Assembly (NCBI GenBank): GCA_026315105.1
Contig: CM048744.1
Span: forward strand, 348,091,668 to 348,155,667
Length of the DNA: 64,000 bases
From: Locusta migratoria
Lineage: Eukaryota; Arthropoda; Insecta; Orthoptera; Acrididae
Direction: 5' to 3'
Every line of letters begins with the position of its first letter. The first letter of the stretch is position 1. The position numbers and the translations under genes were made by a program. Below, one piece after another: positions 23,401 through 33,679 of the stretch. Under the pieces are notes generated by a model. That model saw only the letters and a list, made by a program, of their open reading frames with translations, searched no databases and was not told where the DNA came from.

Positions 23401-24720
23401 TTTTAAAAAATCGAAAAAAGTCAAAACCTACCTTATGACTCAAGAGGCAATGCAAAACGTGACCATAACGAGAGACGATATTTCATACGTGAAAGAAATG
23501 ATCAGTTTTGTACACGGGTCCCCAAGCGAGTAGTAATGAGTGTCCGTGTTTTACGCACTATGCTAGCTTTATCCATCCTAAGGACATCGGTCCTTTTGAC
23601 CTTTCAGGTGTACGTATTTATGAACATTCAATTCTATTCATTCAGGAATTTACTTTGAAGAATCTGATGCTGATGCTAAAGTTAATCGTTTTTCATTTAT
23701 CTTTGTCACTCCCCTTGTTATTAAAATTATAGATTCAGTAGAAATTTGTAATGCTTTTCTCTCAGGCTTAAAAAAAACCTTTGACTATATCAATTCTGTG
23801 AGAGATGTCATAAAGTTATCTCGAAGTGATGAAAGTTATGATGAAGTATACAGACAGCTCTTGCTTGAAACTGACCAAAAAAATTGAGGTCGGACTTCAA
23901 AATCTCAAAATATTTCAAAGATTTATTTAAACCTTGGTGACCGTGTTGTACCAAACGCTTTTGTCAGAAAGAATAGCTTCGCACAAAAAATGTTAAGTGT
24001 TCAGTGAAAAATTATTTCATTGGTCGTGTAGAAGTTTTGGGGTGTTACTTGTATCGAAATATCCACTTCGGCCAATTAGATCGCTTTATTGTAGTGTCCT
24101 AATGCAGCCATGCTTTCCTTTTCTTCTTCCTCCTCCTCCTCCTTCCTTCCTTCCTTCCATCTTTAAAAGGCCAGACAACTGCCTATTTACTTTTATAAAG
24201 TCAAATACATCTATGGAACGAACACCTAATGTAATGTAATCGTTACTGCAACGTCCGTTTATTGAAAATCCCTCCCGAAATCATATCCCAGATACGCCTA
24301 TCGTCACACAGCGGAAGACTTTGCTAGCCATATCAGGTTTCATTAGTAATGTCTGGTTAAGCCTTTTTAAATTTCAAAATGCTGGTACTGCTCGAGATTC
24401 TCCCAGTCAAATGAAATGTTACCTTATATGTGAATGTCATTTGTTAGTCAGCTTCACTAAGGTGACGTCAAGAATGGTCGCAGCGGGTCACCTTGAGAAC
24501 CCTGCGCTACATGCTTCTATTGTCCGCTGGCAGTGTTTCGCATTATTATCGCCTCCTCGCCAGTCCGTGGCAACTAAAGGGGCGGGGCGCGCTGATATAT
24601 GGCCGCCATTGTTACCGGCGGGCCGCTGTCTCCATCTGGAAGGCCGGCGCCGGCCCAAACACCACAAGGTCTGCACCAGACACTATCCTCACTTCTACGC
24701 CGCCGTCTCCAATACTTCCC
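23401..24720. other. no clear feature
   Basis: AT-rich up to about 24100, then a CTT/CCTT-rich low-complexity patch at 24120-24160, then GC-rich sequence at 24560-24720. Frames on both strands lack domains. Confidence 0.4.
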
Positions 24721-24723
24721 GCC

Positions 24724-24868
24724 TAGCGAGGTAGCTTTAGCAGTGGTAACACACTGGACTCGCATCCGGCAGGACAGAGGTTCAAACCCGCCCTCAGTCA
24801 CCCGGATTTCGGTTTTTCGTGTTTCCCCTACATCACTCCAAGCAAATTCAAGGATGGTTCCTTTTAAG
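24724..24868 (+). mobile_element. SINE family F, 5' part (split by a hAT)
   Basis: tRNA-like head GTAGCTTTAGCAGTGGTAAC, box B AGGTTCAAACCCG, then CCGGATTTCGGTTTTTCGTG and CTCCAAGCAAATTCAAGGAT. The sequence stops at the hAT target duplication and resumes at 26741. Confidence 0.85.
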
Positions 24869-25369
24869 TAGGGATAGGAAAAACCGACCGGTTAAAACCG
24901 ATACCGGTATTTTAGTTTTGAATAACCGTTTTTTCCGGTATTTATTTGCTGTTGGTTGTAACCGGTTTCTTTTAGTTACTGCCAAGAACCGGGTAAAAAA
25001 ACCTGTGACTACTTCCTGTAGTAATGGTTCAAAATGTGTTTTTTGTAAATAATTTTAAACATTAAAACTAGTAGACCCTAATATTTAGGGCTATTCCTAA
25101 AATTTCCACTCCTGTGAAGTATTAGATCGCAGTTACTAAGAAAAGCGATCAGTGATAATTTACGAACAATCCCGGCAGTCAGAAACGCTCAACAAACACG
25201 TGGCATAAGAACTTAAGAACTGGTGCAGCTGTTGAGGCATCGATGCACCTGTTGCCGTGTGGCGTGGCCTATTAGACGACGCGCGTGCACCGGCAGTGTA
25301 CGAGACTTGCCTCCGTCTGGTCATGCGGCAGTTCCTTGCTGTCGTCGCCAGACATCGGCTGTGTCTTAA

Positions 25370-25457
25370 ATGGCACCATCCCGAGTGTGGAAGTACTTCA
25401 AGTACGGTAGCAACGAGGTACAATGCTCCATTTACTTTAAAAAGCTGAAAACGGGTG
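25370..25457 (+). pseudogene. hAT transposase BED finger, first half
   Basis: ATG at 25370 opens MAPSRVWKYFKY, then GSNEVQCSIYFKKLKTG. VWKYF and the spacing are typical of a BED domain. The second cysteine of CxxC is tyrosine here, so zinc binding is lost. The frame is broken by the SINE unit at 25458-25848 and resumes at 25857 with GGTTKKMCHLRRKHP. Confidence 0.85.
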
Positions 25458-25814
25458 CCGCGGTGGAGTAGCCGAGCGGTCTAAAGCGTCTCGCTGCGGA
25501 GCGCGCGGTTGCTTGCCGTGGAGGTTCGAGTCCTCCCTGGGGCATGGGTGTGTGTGTTTGTCCTTAGGTTAGTTTACCTAGGCTTAAGTAGTTTGTAAGC
25601 TACGGACTGATGACCACGCAGTTTGGTCCGATAGATTTACAGACATTTGAACCTTTGTATTTTATTCCAATCAACATTGTTAAAAGCCTTCTCCAAATCT
25701 ACAAAAGCTAGAAATGTACGTTTGCCTTTTCTTAATCTATCTTCTAGGATAAGCCGTAAAGTGAGTATTGCCTCCCGTGTTCCTACCTTTCTCCTGAACC
25801 CAAATTGATCTTTT

Positions 25815-25848
<34 letters not shown>
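25458..25848 (+). mobile_element. SINE family B unit with 3'-transduced LINE flank
   Basis: A complete SINE B (25458-25660) is followed by about 160 bp identical, apart from a few bases, to the 3' flank of the SINE B at 43441-43643. That flank is antisense RTE-like RT sequence. The unit ends in 31 T. The near-identical repeats GAAAACGGGTG (25447-25457) and GGAAACGGGTG (25849-25859) flank the whole unit, so SINE and flank were inserted together. Its target is the BED-finger exon of the hAT. Confidence 0.88.
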
Positions 25849-25849
<1 letters not shown>

Positions 25850-25856
25850 GAAACGG

Positions 25857-25960
25857 GTGGAGGTACTACAAAGAAGATGTGTCATTTAAGGAGAAAGCAT
25901 CCAAAATGTTTCTTCGAAGAGAAGGTAAATTCGACTCTTTTACTTATTATATAAGCTTGG
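25857..25960 (+). pseudogene. hAT transposase BED finger, second half
   Basis: Continues the frame of 25370-25457 as GGTTKKMCHLRRKHP, supplying the H(x4)H end of the BED finger, then FFEEK and a stop soon after. No RNase H-like or hATC domain follows before the 3' end of the element. Confidence 0.78.
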
Positions 25961-26079
25961 TATAATAACTTTTAATGTATTATCATATTGTTATGCTAAC
26001 AAGTTTTATTAATGTGATTCCTTGAAAGCGAGGGGCTTTTTTAATAACTACTATGGGTTTAGGTAACATTGATCATGTG

Positions 26080-26296
26080 CTGCCTCGCGAGGTAGCCGTG
26101 CGGTCTGAGGATCCATGTTACGGACTGCGCGGCTGCTCCAGTCGGAGGTTCGAGTCCTCCCTCCTCCCTCGTTCATGGGTGTGTATGTTGTCTTTAGCGT
26201 AAGTTAGTTTAAGTTAGATTAAATAGTTTTTAAGTCTAGGGACTGATGATGTAAGCAGTTAGGCCTCATAAAAACTCACATCCATTTCAACATTCT
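26080..26296 (+). mobile_element. SINE family B, subfamily with longer head
   Basis: Head CTGCCTCGCGAGGTAGCCGT, box B GGAGGTTCGAGTCC, body GTAAGTTAGTTTAAGTTAGA and tail ACATCCATTTCAACATTC. The 11-bp duplication TTGATCATGTG is at 26069-26079 and 26297-26307. Inserted in the hAT. Confidence 0.9.
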
Positions 26297-26740
26297 TTGA
26301 TCATGTGGTACACAGCTTTCCTATGTGTGTGTATAACGAGATATTCGTATGCGCTGGCTCACAAGTCCAACTTACGGAGTGGTTGGCTCAATATTCGCAA
26401 CTGCCCGATGGAAATACAAAGCCAGTAAGGCGTAGTATTGGAAGAGTATCTCGCAAAATATGGAAAGCTTACTGATTTGTCGTATAACTTAAATTTTAAT
26501 TAAATTTCGTAAGTTTCGGTTTTGGCCGCAACTTGAAGAACCGAAAATTCGATTACGGTTTCTGTTTCGGCCGCAAATTATGTTTCGTCAGACACTACCG
26601 GAAATAATAGCAATAAAAACCGAAAACCGGTTATTCAAAAAACCGGTTATCTCGAGCAATTTTTACTATGCGGTTAAACTGGAGATGAAAAGAACCGGTA
26701 TAACCGAAACCGTTTGTTTCAGCAATAACCGCCAGCCCTA

Positions 26741-26845
26741 CTTTGAAGGGATACTGCCTACTTCCTTCTCCATCCCAGACAATCCATACATACGTTCCGT
26801 CTCTAATGACCATGTTGTCGACGGGACGTTAAACCCTAATCTCCC
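26741..26845 (+). mobile_element. SINE family F, 3' part
   Basis: Resumes after the hAT with CTACTTCCTTCTCCATCC and then CGTCTCTAATGACC and GACGGGACGTTAAACCCTAA, the typical end of this SINE. Together with 24724-24868 it makes one nearly complete copy. Confidence 0.85.
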
Positions 26846-27183
26846 TTTCTCCCTACCTACCCGTCCATTGAACAGCAACAGTACTAGTATTCGTAAACTC
26901 TTATGTAGTTGCTTAGCACAAAAATCAGTGCTGCTCACTGAGAAGCTTATTAATAATCACAGAAATACCACTTTCGCCTATTTTGTTTCGATATAAGACA
27001 ATATTTTTCTGAAGGAAATGACATATTAAACGCACGTTGCAAAGAACAGTACCACAACTCAAAAATTCAATATTTGCGAAAAGCAACAGTGTACTTGGGG
27101 TGACGAATCGTACGAATTGAGAGACAGCGACATTTTTCATGGTCGTAAGGACTGCTTGTACGTAGTTTTCATTGACAAAAAAA
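26846..27183. other. no feature seen
   Basis: AT-rich, nothing recognised. Confidence 0.4.
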
Positions 27184-27498
27184 AGTAAAGCAGTCATCAA
27201 TCCGAAGATTGGTTTGAACACCACAATGCTTTACTAGGCATGGTCCTGTTTGGAGGTGGTATGCCGTTGCCTTCCTCCGACCTTCGAACTGACTTACCCA
27301 GCCAGTTATAGGGGGACCTACAGTTTAACGTGGGTTCCGAACCAGGGTGCTACTCGGTATTTTTCACATCAGCAACACTGCCAGAGGTGAAACAAGTGGA
27401 AAGTGACAGGTAAAAATCTTAGAACCTGGCGGGGATCGAACCCGTGACCTTCGGATTTGTAGTCTGATACATTGACCGCTGTCCTACCGAGCCCTGAT
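27184..27498 (-). mobile_element. SINE family E, about 310 bp
   Basis: In minus sense, head GGGCTCGGTAGGACAGCGGT, box B GGGTTCGATCCCCG, then CCTGTCACTTTCCACTTG and GCATACCACCTCCAAACAGG. The 3' end is near TCGGATTGATGACTGCTTTA. A second copy is split at 29858-30402. Confidence 0.87.
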
Positions 27499-28044
27499 AT
27501 GAACTCAAATTGTCGTTTATTTACGTTAGTCACTTGTCTTGCTGAGGTGGAATATGAAGACGCCTTCTCTAAACCATTCTAAGGAAAAGTCCTTTGTACT
27601 AACATACTCTACAATAAACTATTCAATCAAACGTCATAAGATGTTTGAAGTATATTCATTGGCATTGTTTCCAAATATATTTACATCAACGATATATTTT
27701 TAAAATGGTGAGTGCTAATCAAAATTCAATTCTTAAAAATTTGTCATTAGGTACTTACAATGCTCACTTGCAAAATGAATGTATTTGGCGTGACTTACCA
27801 CACTGTTTTACTTGCCGGATGATATTAACGGATCATTGCAGCATAATCTTTCGGCAATAGAAATTTGCGAGCTGCGAATGATTTCAGATCTTCATTAACC
27901 GTTTTCTGACAAGAAAGATTATGAAACTAGAAAAAGAATGTATCTGTGATCAACAACAATAAGAAGGTAACTTTAGCAAGCATTTCACTAAGAATATAAA
28001 TAATATCGATGATAATGAATATAGAATAAAGCACTGAATTCAAA
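27499..28044. other. no feature seen
   Basis: AT-rich, nothing recognised. Confidence 0.4.
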
Positions 28045-28215
28045 TTCTTACCTCAGATGGGATTCGAACTCACGTCTCCTACAGTCTAGGTAGTTGCGTT
28101 ACCTGTTACGCCACTCTGGCTGGCACTACAGACAAAACATCTGCACGGAGTACGACACTAATGGATAACGCAACTGCCTAGTAAGCAAGACACCCAAGTT
28201 AGAATCCCAGCATTG
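28045..28215. repeat. pair of opposed tRNA-like sequences
   Basis: The minus strand has GAGTTCGAATCCC (box B) near 28060 with a tRNA-like head ending near 28125. The plus strand has CAACTGCCTAGTAAGCAAGA, an anticodon-loop-like CTAGTAA, and a decayed box B near 28200. The layout recalls the palindrome at 1371-1732 but is far more diverged. Confidence 0.5.
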
Positions 28216-28518
28216 GAACTAATTCTATGCTTCAGCGTGTTTTCACTTTTATCGATGTTGTTGAGAAGAAATCTTTCTGCGGATAATGTAATTATTGGAT
28301 CATACATAAGTAATATTTAGCGTGGGGCTTAATATGTAACATAAAATAATCAAGTGAATTATCTCAAACTTTTGTTATGACACTTAACTATTCACTTTCT
28401 CACTACTAAGAAAACGAACGAACACTTTGTTGCGAACATTAGGAAATTACGCCGCCGATGCAGGAACTACAATTAGCATCACAGCAGCTGTAACTAAAAT
28501 TAACATCGCAGTAGCTTC

Positions 28519-28719
28519 GCCGGCCGCGGTGGCCGAGGGACTGAGGCGCTCCAGTGACGGTCTGCACGGCCACTACGGTCGGGGGTTCGAATCCCCCCTC
28601 AGGCATGGATATTTGTTCCGTCCTTAGTCTTAGCTAGTTCATAAGTAGTTTGTAAGCTTAGGGACTGATGACCCCGTAGTTAAATCCCATAAGCTATACA
28701 AACATTTGAGCATTTTTGA
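28519..28719 (+). mobile_element. SINE family A
   Basis: Complete plus-strand copy. The 11-bp duplication GCAGTAGCTTC is at 28508-28518 and 28720-28730. Confidence 0.93.
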
Positions 28720-28840
28720 GCAGTAGCTTCAATCATTGTTACGAGTCATATGAGCCATTATAAGTAGTAAAAAACAGTGTGTATCGTTTGAAAGTAATTG
28801 GTATTGTTATTATCTAAATATTGATACTGTTTGTTATCGC

Positions 28841-28842
<2 letters not shown>

Positions 28843-28900
<58 letters not shown>
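28843..28900. repeat. (TA)n microsatellite
   Basis: Uninterrupted alternating TA, about 58 bp. Confidence 0.95.
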
Positions 28901-28905
<5 letters not shown>

Positions 28906-29692
28906 TCTTTAACAGTAGTTCGTTGCTTCGGCACCTTCGCTAAAAAAGGACACATCTCGAAACCTGTCATTTAGAACCTGTAGCAATTGTGCATAACTAC
29001 AAATGAATTAACCCAAGTTGCATAGTTTTTAAGACCTTGTCACGACGACAGTTTATTAACCATATTTTACGCCTTTCGGGATCCATTGCAAACGAAAAAA
29101 CAGGAAAACCATTTTCCGAACGATTAGAACAATTCGGGGCTGCACAGCCCACCGAACCGAAAGGGTACTGACTGCCATATTCTACAATCGCGCTTCGAAG
29201 CGAAGGAACAGAAATGGCGGGTGCGCATGCCTGACTATATCCAGGTGCCCTAGGTCAAAGCTGACGGGTGGTATCCCCGTCTTCAGGTGAGCCGGAAGCA
29301 GTTACAAAGTGTCAGTGGTATCGTAGGTCGCAGTAGACCGCCGATAGGCGAGAGCGAGCTCAGAGCGCATGCGCAGCAGCAGTGCTGCGCGCATGCGCGC
29401 GGGCCGCGGCCGGTGTGGGCCGCAGCGGTAGAGGTAGTCAGAGCAGGGTAGGGCAGACAATGGGCGGTCCCCGCGGCCGGCCGGCTATTTGCGTCCATCA
29501 AGGCCGCCCGCCACCACCACCGCCGCCCACGCGGCCGGCGCCACCGACACCTCCAGAGGCTGCCCCAAGGCGCCCGCGGCCGCTCACCAGCCAACGCCTG
29601 ACGTCTCCAGTCCACCTGCCACAGCTCGTAAGACCCCCGTTTACGCGCTCTACTTTGGTGTGCCAGTTGACTAATCGAGACAAGTGTTTTAA
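28901..29692. other. unassigned; GC-rich from about 29340
   Basis: 28901-29339 has no recognisable content. 29340-29680 is strongly GC- and CpG-rich, with GCGCATGCGC repeats near 29370-29398 and a CCACCACCACC patch. Frames on both strands (up to 159 codons) lack domains. Confidence 0.4.
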
Positions 29693-29857
29693 TTTTTTTT
29701 TTTTTTTTGTGTGGTTTTAGGGCGCACAACCACAGACAAATATATGTTACTCTGTGGCACAACTGCTGAGGTCATTAGCGCCCAACACTGCCCACACGAA
29801 AATCGAGCCAGGGTTAGAACATAAATGGCTTTCGCCATATTCGCACGATGTAAAGGT
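29693..29857 (-). repeat. poly(T)-bounded repeat fragment
   Basis: A T-run is followed by GTGTGGTTTTAGGGCGCACA and ATTAGCGCCCAACACTGCC. I recall this as an antisense LINE or SINE segment in insect genomes; the family is not certain. In minus sense the T-run would be its poly(A). Confidence 0.45.
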
Positions 29858-30402
29858 AAAGCAGTCAACAATCCGAAAATTGTCAATATCTGGGTATGAA
29901 ACCACGTCGTCATTTTATAAATTCCACCGACGTTTCGGCCACTGTTGCAGGCGGCCTTCATCAGGATCAGTCAGACACAGACCCTGATGAAGGCCGCCTG
30001 CAACAGTGGCCGAAACGTCGGTGGAATTTATAAAATGACGACGTGGTTTCATACCCAGAAGAATTTTATTGACAGTGACAATAGCCGCGGAAGCCTGCGT
30101 TTGCATTCAATCCGAAGATTGGTTCGAACACCACTGTGCTTTACTAGGCATGGTCCTGTTTGGAGGTGGTATGCCGTTGCCTTCCTCCGACCTTCGGACT
30201 GACTTACCCAGCCAGCTATAGGGGGACTTACAGTTTAACGTGGGTTCCGAACCATGGTGCTACTCACTATTTTTCACATGTCAATACTGCCAGAGGTGAA
30301 AGAAGTGGAAAGTGACAGATAAAAATTCTAGGACCTGACGGGGATCGAACCCGCGACCTTTGGGTTTGTAGTCTGGCACTCTACCACTGTGCAACCGAGG
30401 CG
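29858..30402 (-). mobile_element. SINE family E, split by a PLE palindrome
   Basis: The SINE 3' end is at 29858-29884 and the rest at 30106-30402, with head and box B GGGTTCGATCCCCG near 30340. CAATCCGAAAATTG on the left and CAATCCGAAGATTG on the right of the insert look like a 14-bp target duplication with one mismatch. The SINE is thus older than the PLE insertion. Confidence 0.82.
29885..30105. mobile_element. PLE terminal-repeat palindrome, 77-bp arms
   Basis: Arms 29889-29965 and 29983-30059 are exact reverse complements with a 17-bp spacer. Each arm holds the hammerhead-like motif (29932-29964 minus, 29984-30016 plus). The sequence then continues to CGTTTGCA at 30105, as in 13080-13226. 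No coding sequence. Confidence 0.85.
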
Positions 30403-30404
30403 CA

Positions 30405-31053
30405 CTTGTATAAAAAGTAAAACTCTGTTAGCAGAATGCGGATCATCAGCTAAAATATCAGACATGTCAAATGCTAAACATAGATCATGACGGAGACGAT
30501 TAAAAAACGGACATTGCACTAAAAGGTGGTACTCAGTAAAAGGTTCATCACAGTGCTCACATAAGGGAGCAGGATCACCACGAAGTAAATACTGGTGGCT
30601 ATGAAGATAGTGGCTAATACGAAGCCATGCCAAAACAATCTCCCTTCGGCGAAAGGGTCGAGATGACGTTCACCACACATCAGGCACAGGTTTAATGGCT
30701 CGCAATTTGTTCCCTGACAGGGATGACCAACGTAAAAACCAATGGGAGATGATACGCCGGGAGACGCCAGCGCGAAGGTCATCGAGCTAGTAGAAAAGGA
30801 AGAAGGAAAGGAGGAAGGAGAATTGCCTCCTTGGCAGCCGTATCCGCAGACTCATTCCCCAGCACTCCCACGTGGCCAGGGACCCACAGAAACTGTAGTT
30901 CCGCTCGTTGAAAGAGAAGTAAGGCAATTACGGATGTTTTGTACCAGGGGATGGACAGGATATAGAGTGCGAAGGCTCAACAGAGCACTCAGAGACTCCG
31001 ATCAAATGACAGTCTTATTGAGCGAGTTTCGACGGACGTATTGGGTGCCCTGA
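30405..31053 (-). pseudogene. I-type LINE: RNase H second half and C-terminus
   Basis: In minus sense, after a region like RRNSLNKTVI comes ESLSALLSLRTLYPVHPLV, equivalent to the DSLSALxSL block of RNase H (here E or a stop replaces key residues), then VGPWP for the usual VPGH. A cysteine-rich C-terminus follows: LRGDPAPLCEHC, TEYHLLVQCPFF. Several frameshifts. The first half of RNase H is at 31430-31950, beyond a CR1 insertion. Confidence 0.8.
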
Positions 31054-31429
31054 TATCTACATCTACATACATACCCCGCAATTCACCGTGAAGTGCGTGG
31101 CGGAGGGTACACTATACCACTACTAGGCATTCCACTCCCAAATTGAACGAGGAAAAAAAAAGAATGCCTATTTGCCTCCGTACGAGCCCTAATTTCTCTT
31201 ATCTTGTCTTTGTGATCTTTACGCGAAATGTAAGTAGGCGGCAGCAAGATCGTACTACACTCAGCTTCAAATTCCGGCCCTCTAAATTTACTTAACAGAA
31301 ATTCACGAAAAGAACGTCGTCTTTCTTCCAGCGATCCCCAATTGAGTTGCCGGAGCATTTCCGTGACACTCGCGCATTGCTTGAATGTACCGGTAACAAA
31401 TCAAGCTGTTCGTCTCTGAACCGCCTCTA
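31054..31429 (-). mobile_element. CR1-type LINE 3' end inserted in the I-type LINE
   Basis: In minus sense it starts EAVQRRTA, then FVTGTFKQCASVTEMLRQLN, WGSLEERRR, LLPPTYISRKDHKDKIREIR, ending in the tail GTATGTAGATGTAGATATCA, that is, (TAGATG)n repeats rather than poly(A). This is the end of the CR1/L2-like C-terminal domain. 5'-truncated. It interrupts RNase H right after TAELYR. Confidence 0.85.
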
Positions 31430-31950
31430 TACAGCTCAGCTGTAAAAATGGAACTCCACTCAGGGAGACGATCGTTAAACGAGGCGTTGCCAAGTACAAA
31501 GACACACCCAACACCTTGGTCTGTCTTTGAGCTAACAGTGTAGATGGACAAATTGTCATCAAATTTGAACCGGAGTGAGAAATTCTCTCCGGTGAACGAA
31601 ACTAGGTGTGGAGCGCTTTGGAAGAGAATGAAGGTCCAAGTTAACACGGACTTCGGGGCTTCGCTACGGTGGAGAGGTGCTCTCTCAAGACGAGAAAGTA
31701 GCAGGCATTGTAAAGCCGAGCTGGCCAAGTAACGAACGCAAAAATTACTCCAGGTGGTAGCAGAGCAGACGGGCGTACGGCGAAGAGACCGTCAAGTGAG
31801 TCACTAAAGAAAACTGCGTATGTTGGGTGTCCTCGCATGGATGACAAACGGCTAGCGTAACGGCTAAACAGGAGTTCCCGACGGTAAAGTGGGTTTACTG
31901 CCGCGCCCCTCGGCTCCTCGTGTGCTACTCCCATACCGAGTCTTGCCAAT
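31430..31950 (-). pseudogene. I-type LINE: RT end and RNase H first half
   Basis: The minus strand reads YRRELLFSRYASRLSSM, HPTYAVFFSDSLDGLFAVRP, then VSSKTDQGVGCVFVLGN and RLPEWSSIFTAELY. The last part is the start of RNase H. The usual TDGSKT catalytic Asp is replaced (TVSSKT). Continues at 31053 after the CR1 fragment. Confidence 0.8.
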
Positions 31951-31965
31951 TTCGTTTACAGCGGC

Positions 31966-32140
31966 GAATATATACAAGCGAAAGGTCGGCCACTCACTCA
32001 CTGAGTAAACACGAAATCTCGAAAACTACTGTAGCTATGAAGCTGAAATTTTGCAGGTATGTGGTTTATAGGTAGAAGACTTCAGTAAAAAGTGTTTCGC
32101 GGTAGGGCCAAATTAAGGTACATAGCGGGAGTAATTTTCC
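31966..32140 (+). mobile_element. Helitron 5'-end fragment
   Basis: AAGCGAAAGGTCGGCCACTC, then GAAATCTCGAAAACTACTGT and ATGAAGCTGAAATTTTGCAG match the first 150 bp of the Helitron at 4376-5072. No 3' hairpin end follows within the next kilobase. Confidence 0.7.
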
Positions 32141-32317
32141 TATAGACTGACGAAATCTACAGTTTCATTCCGATCTTCATGAAATTTTGACGACCGTAAC
32201 AAGAGAAAGGTCACCGTGTACCAAAAGTTTCATGTGGTGCATGGGCAATCGGGGTTGGGGGGGGGTCAGTCGACCCCCAACTTGAAACTTTCGAGTGGCA
32301 AGACACGGTTTGTTTGT

Positions 32318-32398
32318 GTGTCAGGTTTTACCCCTCTATCTATATTATTCCGTGATTTATTAAGTTTTCAAATTTATACTGACTTTTTGATCGCCCGG
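32318..32398 (+). mobile_element. mariner-type terminus (family of 50228-50727 and 61235-62285)
   Basis: Contains ACCCCTCTATCTATATTATT, CCGTGATTTATTAAGTTTTC, and ends TATACTGACTTTTTGATCGC-CCGG followed by TA. Only the terminal 80 bp is recognisable. Confidence 0.75.
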
Positions 32399-32949
32399 TA
32401 TATTAACAGCGTTTGTGTAGTGATGCGGCGTGTTTGTATGTCCCCCACATCCGAGCCGCAGACCACAGTCTACGTGGCAACACTGTTCCGCCACGTGACA
32501 CACGCCAGCTAGCGAGTCATTTTAATCCGGACTTTTGTAGTGTGTTGCAGCTATCATGTAAGGGGATTTTAATGCCTAAAAGAACCAAGTGTGCAGCTCT
32601 TTGCGCAAATTGCTACCTTCTATCTTCAATGGCGAGGCACACTACTGTATACTCTTAACGACTGTAAAAAAAGAAAAAGAAAAAAAAAAGGCTGTTACTG
32701 TCCGTTTTTTGCTCCGGCACAGGCAGAAATTACCCGGCGGGTAAGAGCTGAGGCGGCGCAGACCGCAAGCAGGGAAGGTCAGCTCTAAATCCGGGCGCGC
32801 AGGCCGTACCTCAACCGAGGGCGTTACGTAAGGCCGAGCGAGCGAGCGGACAGCGAACTGTGATTGCAGGCCACGGCGCCTGGTGTCACGCCCTGTGCAG
32901 GCGCGATCACACGCCGGCCACGGCAGACCGACGCCGGCAAATATTTCAT
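32399..32949. other. no feature seen
   Basis: AT-rich, then GC-rich from 32700. No domain. Confidence 0.4.
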
Positions 32950-33679
32950 CAGGGTTGCCAACTTGGGGGTTTTCCCCCAGATTTAGGGGGGAAATTTTTT
33001 TCAGGTGGGAATTTAGGGGGAAGGAAATGTTAGGGGGATTTTTAGGGGGAAAAAGAAGCATCGGGGGGATTTTTTTTTATACTTTTTCAGATGTGTGTAG
33101 TAATCGGAAGACGTGTGGCCGTACTGATTGCAGATGTTCATTGCCAACCGCGCGGCGTACTATCAGCCTCTGTTGATTACACTGTTGCTGTTCTGTAACT
33201 ATCGTCGCGCAGTTGTAATTGTTTCTTCAGTTCATGTTGCTTGCATTGTTTACTTACAGCTCACGGAGGCGCCATATATTTTTCCTCTCTCCACCCCCAT
33301 CCTGACGCTCAACAATACCGTTTTTCTTATCTCTCTAGTAGTAATGGACTGGTATTTTCCGAGGACAGTGCACTGAATTACCGCCAAGTGACGTGCTATG
33401 ATCAGCAGTGATATAAATGCATTGTTTTATTGGTCAAAATGGCTACCAAAAATAAGAGAAAATATGTAGTATGCGAAGATCTGGGAACGAACAGTGGCGG
33501 TGCTAGACGAAAACAGGGCGTCTGCGAACTCGTCTTTGCGAGGCCCTTTTCACTTTTTTCAGTAAGCAAGAAAATGTTAAATGAAATGAGCTGAACTATA
33601 CATCAATGACCATTATACTAAAATTTTATAATATACAAGTGTTATTGCAAAGACGAAAATTATAATAAACAAACTCAAA

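Larger units (their letters stand above)
24869..26740 (+). mobile_element. hAT transposon, 1872 bp, inside SINE F
   Basis: The 5' end is TAGGGATAGGAAAAACCGAC and the 3' end is the complement-like ACCGCCAGCCCTA. Both ends are loaded with ACCGGTT-type subterminal repeats, recurring near 26640 and 26700. An 8-bp duplication is CTTTTAAG at 24861-24868 and CTTTGAAG at 26741-26748 (one mismatch). A BED-finger exon lies at 25370-25960. The rest of the transposase is gone. Two later SINE insertions are inside. Confidence 0.9.
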
